Assembly (NCBI GenBank): GCA_015183035.1
Contig: JACZZP010000018.1
Location: 1,943,199 to 2,007,198, forward strand
Length of the DNA: 64,000 bases
Reading direction: 5' to 3'
Source: Meloidogyne chitwoodi
Taxonomy: Eukaryota > Nematoda > Chromadorea > Rhabditida > Meloidogynidae
The stretch's first letter is position 1. Each line of letters starts with the position of its first letter. Of the stretch, positions 63,433 through 64,000 are shown in pieces. The position numbers were made by a program, and so were the translations under genes. Below the pieces are notes generated by a model. The model was not told the origin of the DNA. It ran no database searches and saw only the letters and a list, made by a program, of their open reading frames with translations.

Positions 63433-64000
63433 AGTTGCTGAATATATAAATTTTTTGGGGGAGAATGACTATTTTGAATTTTTGTAAAAAAAATCTGTAG
63501 GTAAGTTTCGTATGAGTCATATCTCATTCGAAAGAGGATGAAGAGCTGAATGGAACAAGCTATGGAAATCAATCAACTTACAGACAGAACTCGAGAAACA
63601 GGTTCATGAACATTTGAATTTTTTGGGGGAGAACTACTATTTTGAATTTTTGTAAAAAAATTTCTGTAGGTAAGTTTCGGATGAGTCATATCTCATTCGA
63701 AAGAGGATGAAGAGCTGAATGGAACAAGCTATGGAAATCAATCAACTTACAGACAGAACTCGAGAAACAGGTTCATGAACATAGAAATATTTTTTGGTGA
63801 AAAAATTTTTTAAATTGAAAAATTTTTTTATTCCAATGTTAAATTATACTGAATTTGGTATCATTCGAAAGAGCTTGAAAAGCTGTATCGAATGAGTTAT
63901 TTATTTAAAATTCTAACGAGTAGAATTCGAGAACCAGGTCCATGAACATTTGAATTTTTTGGGGAGAATAAATTTTTTAAATTGAAAAATTTTTTTATCC
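63433..64000 (+). repeat. Partial satellite unit cut by the window end
   Basis: The array continues unchanged to the last base: submonomers A, B and C and part of D of a further unit are present. The true right end of the array is therefore outside this window. Confidence 0.95.

Overview
The window looks like nuclear DNA of an AT-rich nematode, most likely a clade IV plant parasite of the root-knot (Meloidogyne) type. The reasons are two genes with the nematode cuticle-collagen N-terminal domain and Gly-X-Y blocks, many very short introns (several of 38-50 bases), a dynein-2 light intermediate chain gene preceded by a DAF-19/RFX X-box, and a very AT-rich background. The genus is inferred, not proven.

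Layout. At 1-2300 lies an eight-exon gene for the ciliary dynein-2 light intermediate chain (xbx-1 in C. elegans; 379 aa as modelled), with a consensus X-box 51-64 bases before the ATG. At 3577-7076 is a nine-exon gene for a 601-aa low-complexity protein with a hydrophobic leader, which I do not recognise. Its sixth intron has been enlarged by an 863-bp fold-back transposon with a 9-bp target-site duplication and an unusual GC-rich CCCGG-type core. At 7360-7587 are two small exon-like blocks resembling a fragment of the condensin CAP-G subunit.

At 7730-12238 are two divergently transcribed cuticle collagen genes, on the minus strand (316 aa) and the plus strand (300 aa). They are paralogues whose first coding exons are almost identical while the rest has diverged. 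They differ in one intron, and the minus-strand copy uses a GC rather than GT splice donor.

From about 13.33 kb to the right end (about 79% of the window) the sequence is a satellite array. A degraded edge (13.33-13.72 kb) is followed by one 1,181-bp unit (13,721-14,901), then 36 complete, virtually identical 1,348-bp units (14,902-63,432), then a partial unit cut by the window end. Each 1,348-bp unit is a higher-order repeat of six diverged submonomers of about 158-170 bp (A-F) plus a spacer of about 350 bp. The edge unit lacks submonomer A and so looks like the ancestral five-part form. A conserved box with an inverted repeat (TCATTCGA ... TCGAATGA) recurs in the submonomers. The short open frames in each unit are by-products of the repetition, not genes.

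The genes do not form an obvious pathway: a cilium-motor gene, an unknown secreted-type protein and cuticle collagens lie beside a large satellite block. In holocentric nematodes such a block could be centromeric or heterochromatic; that role is a hypothesis.
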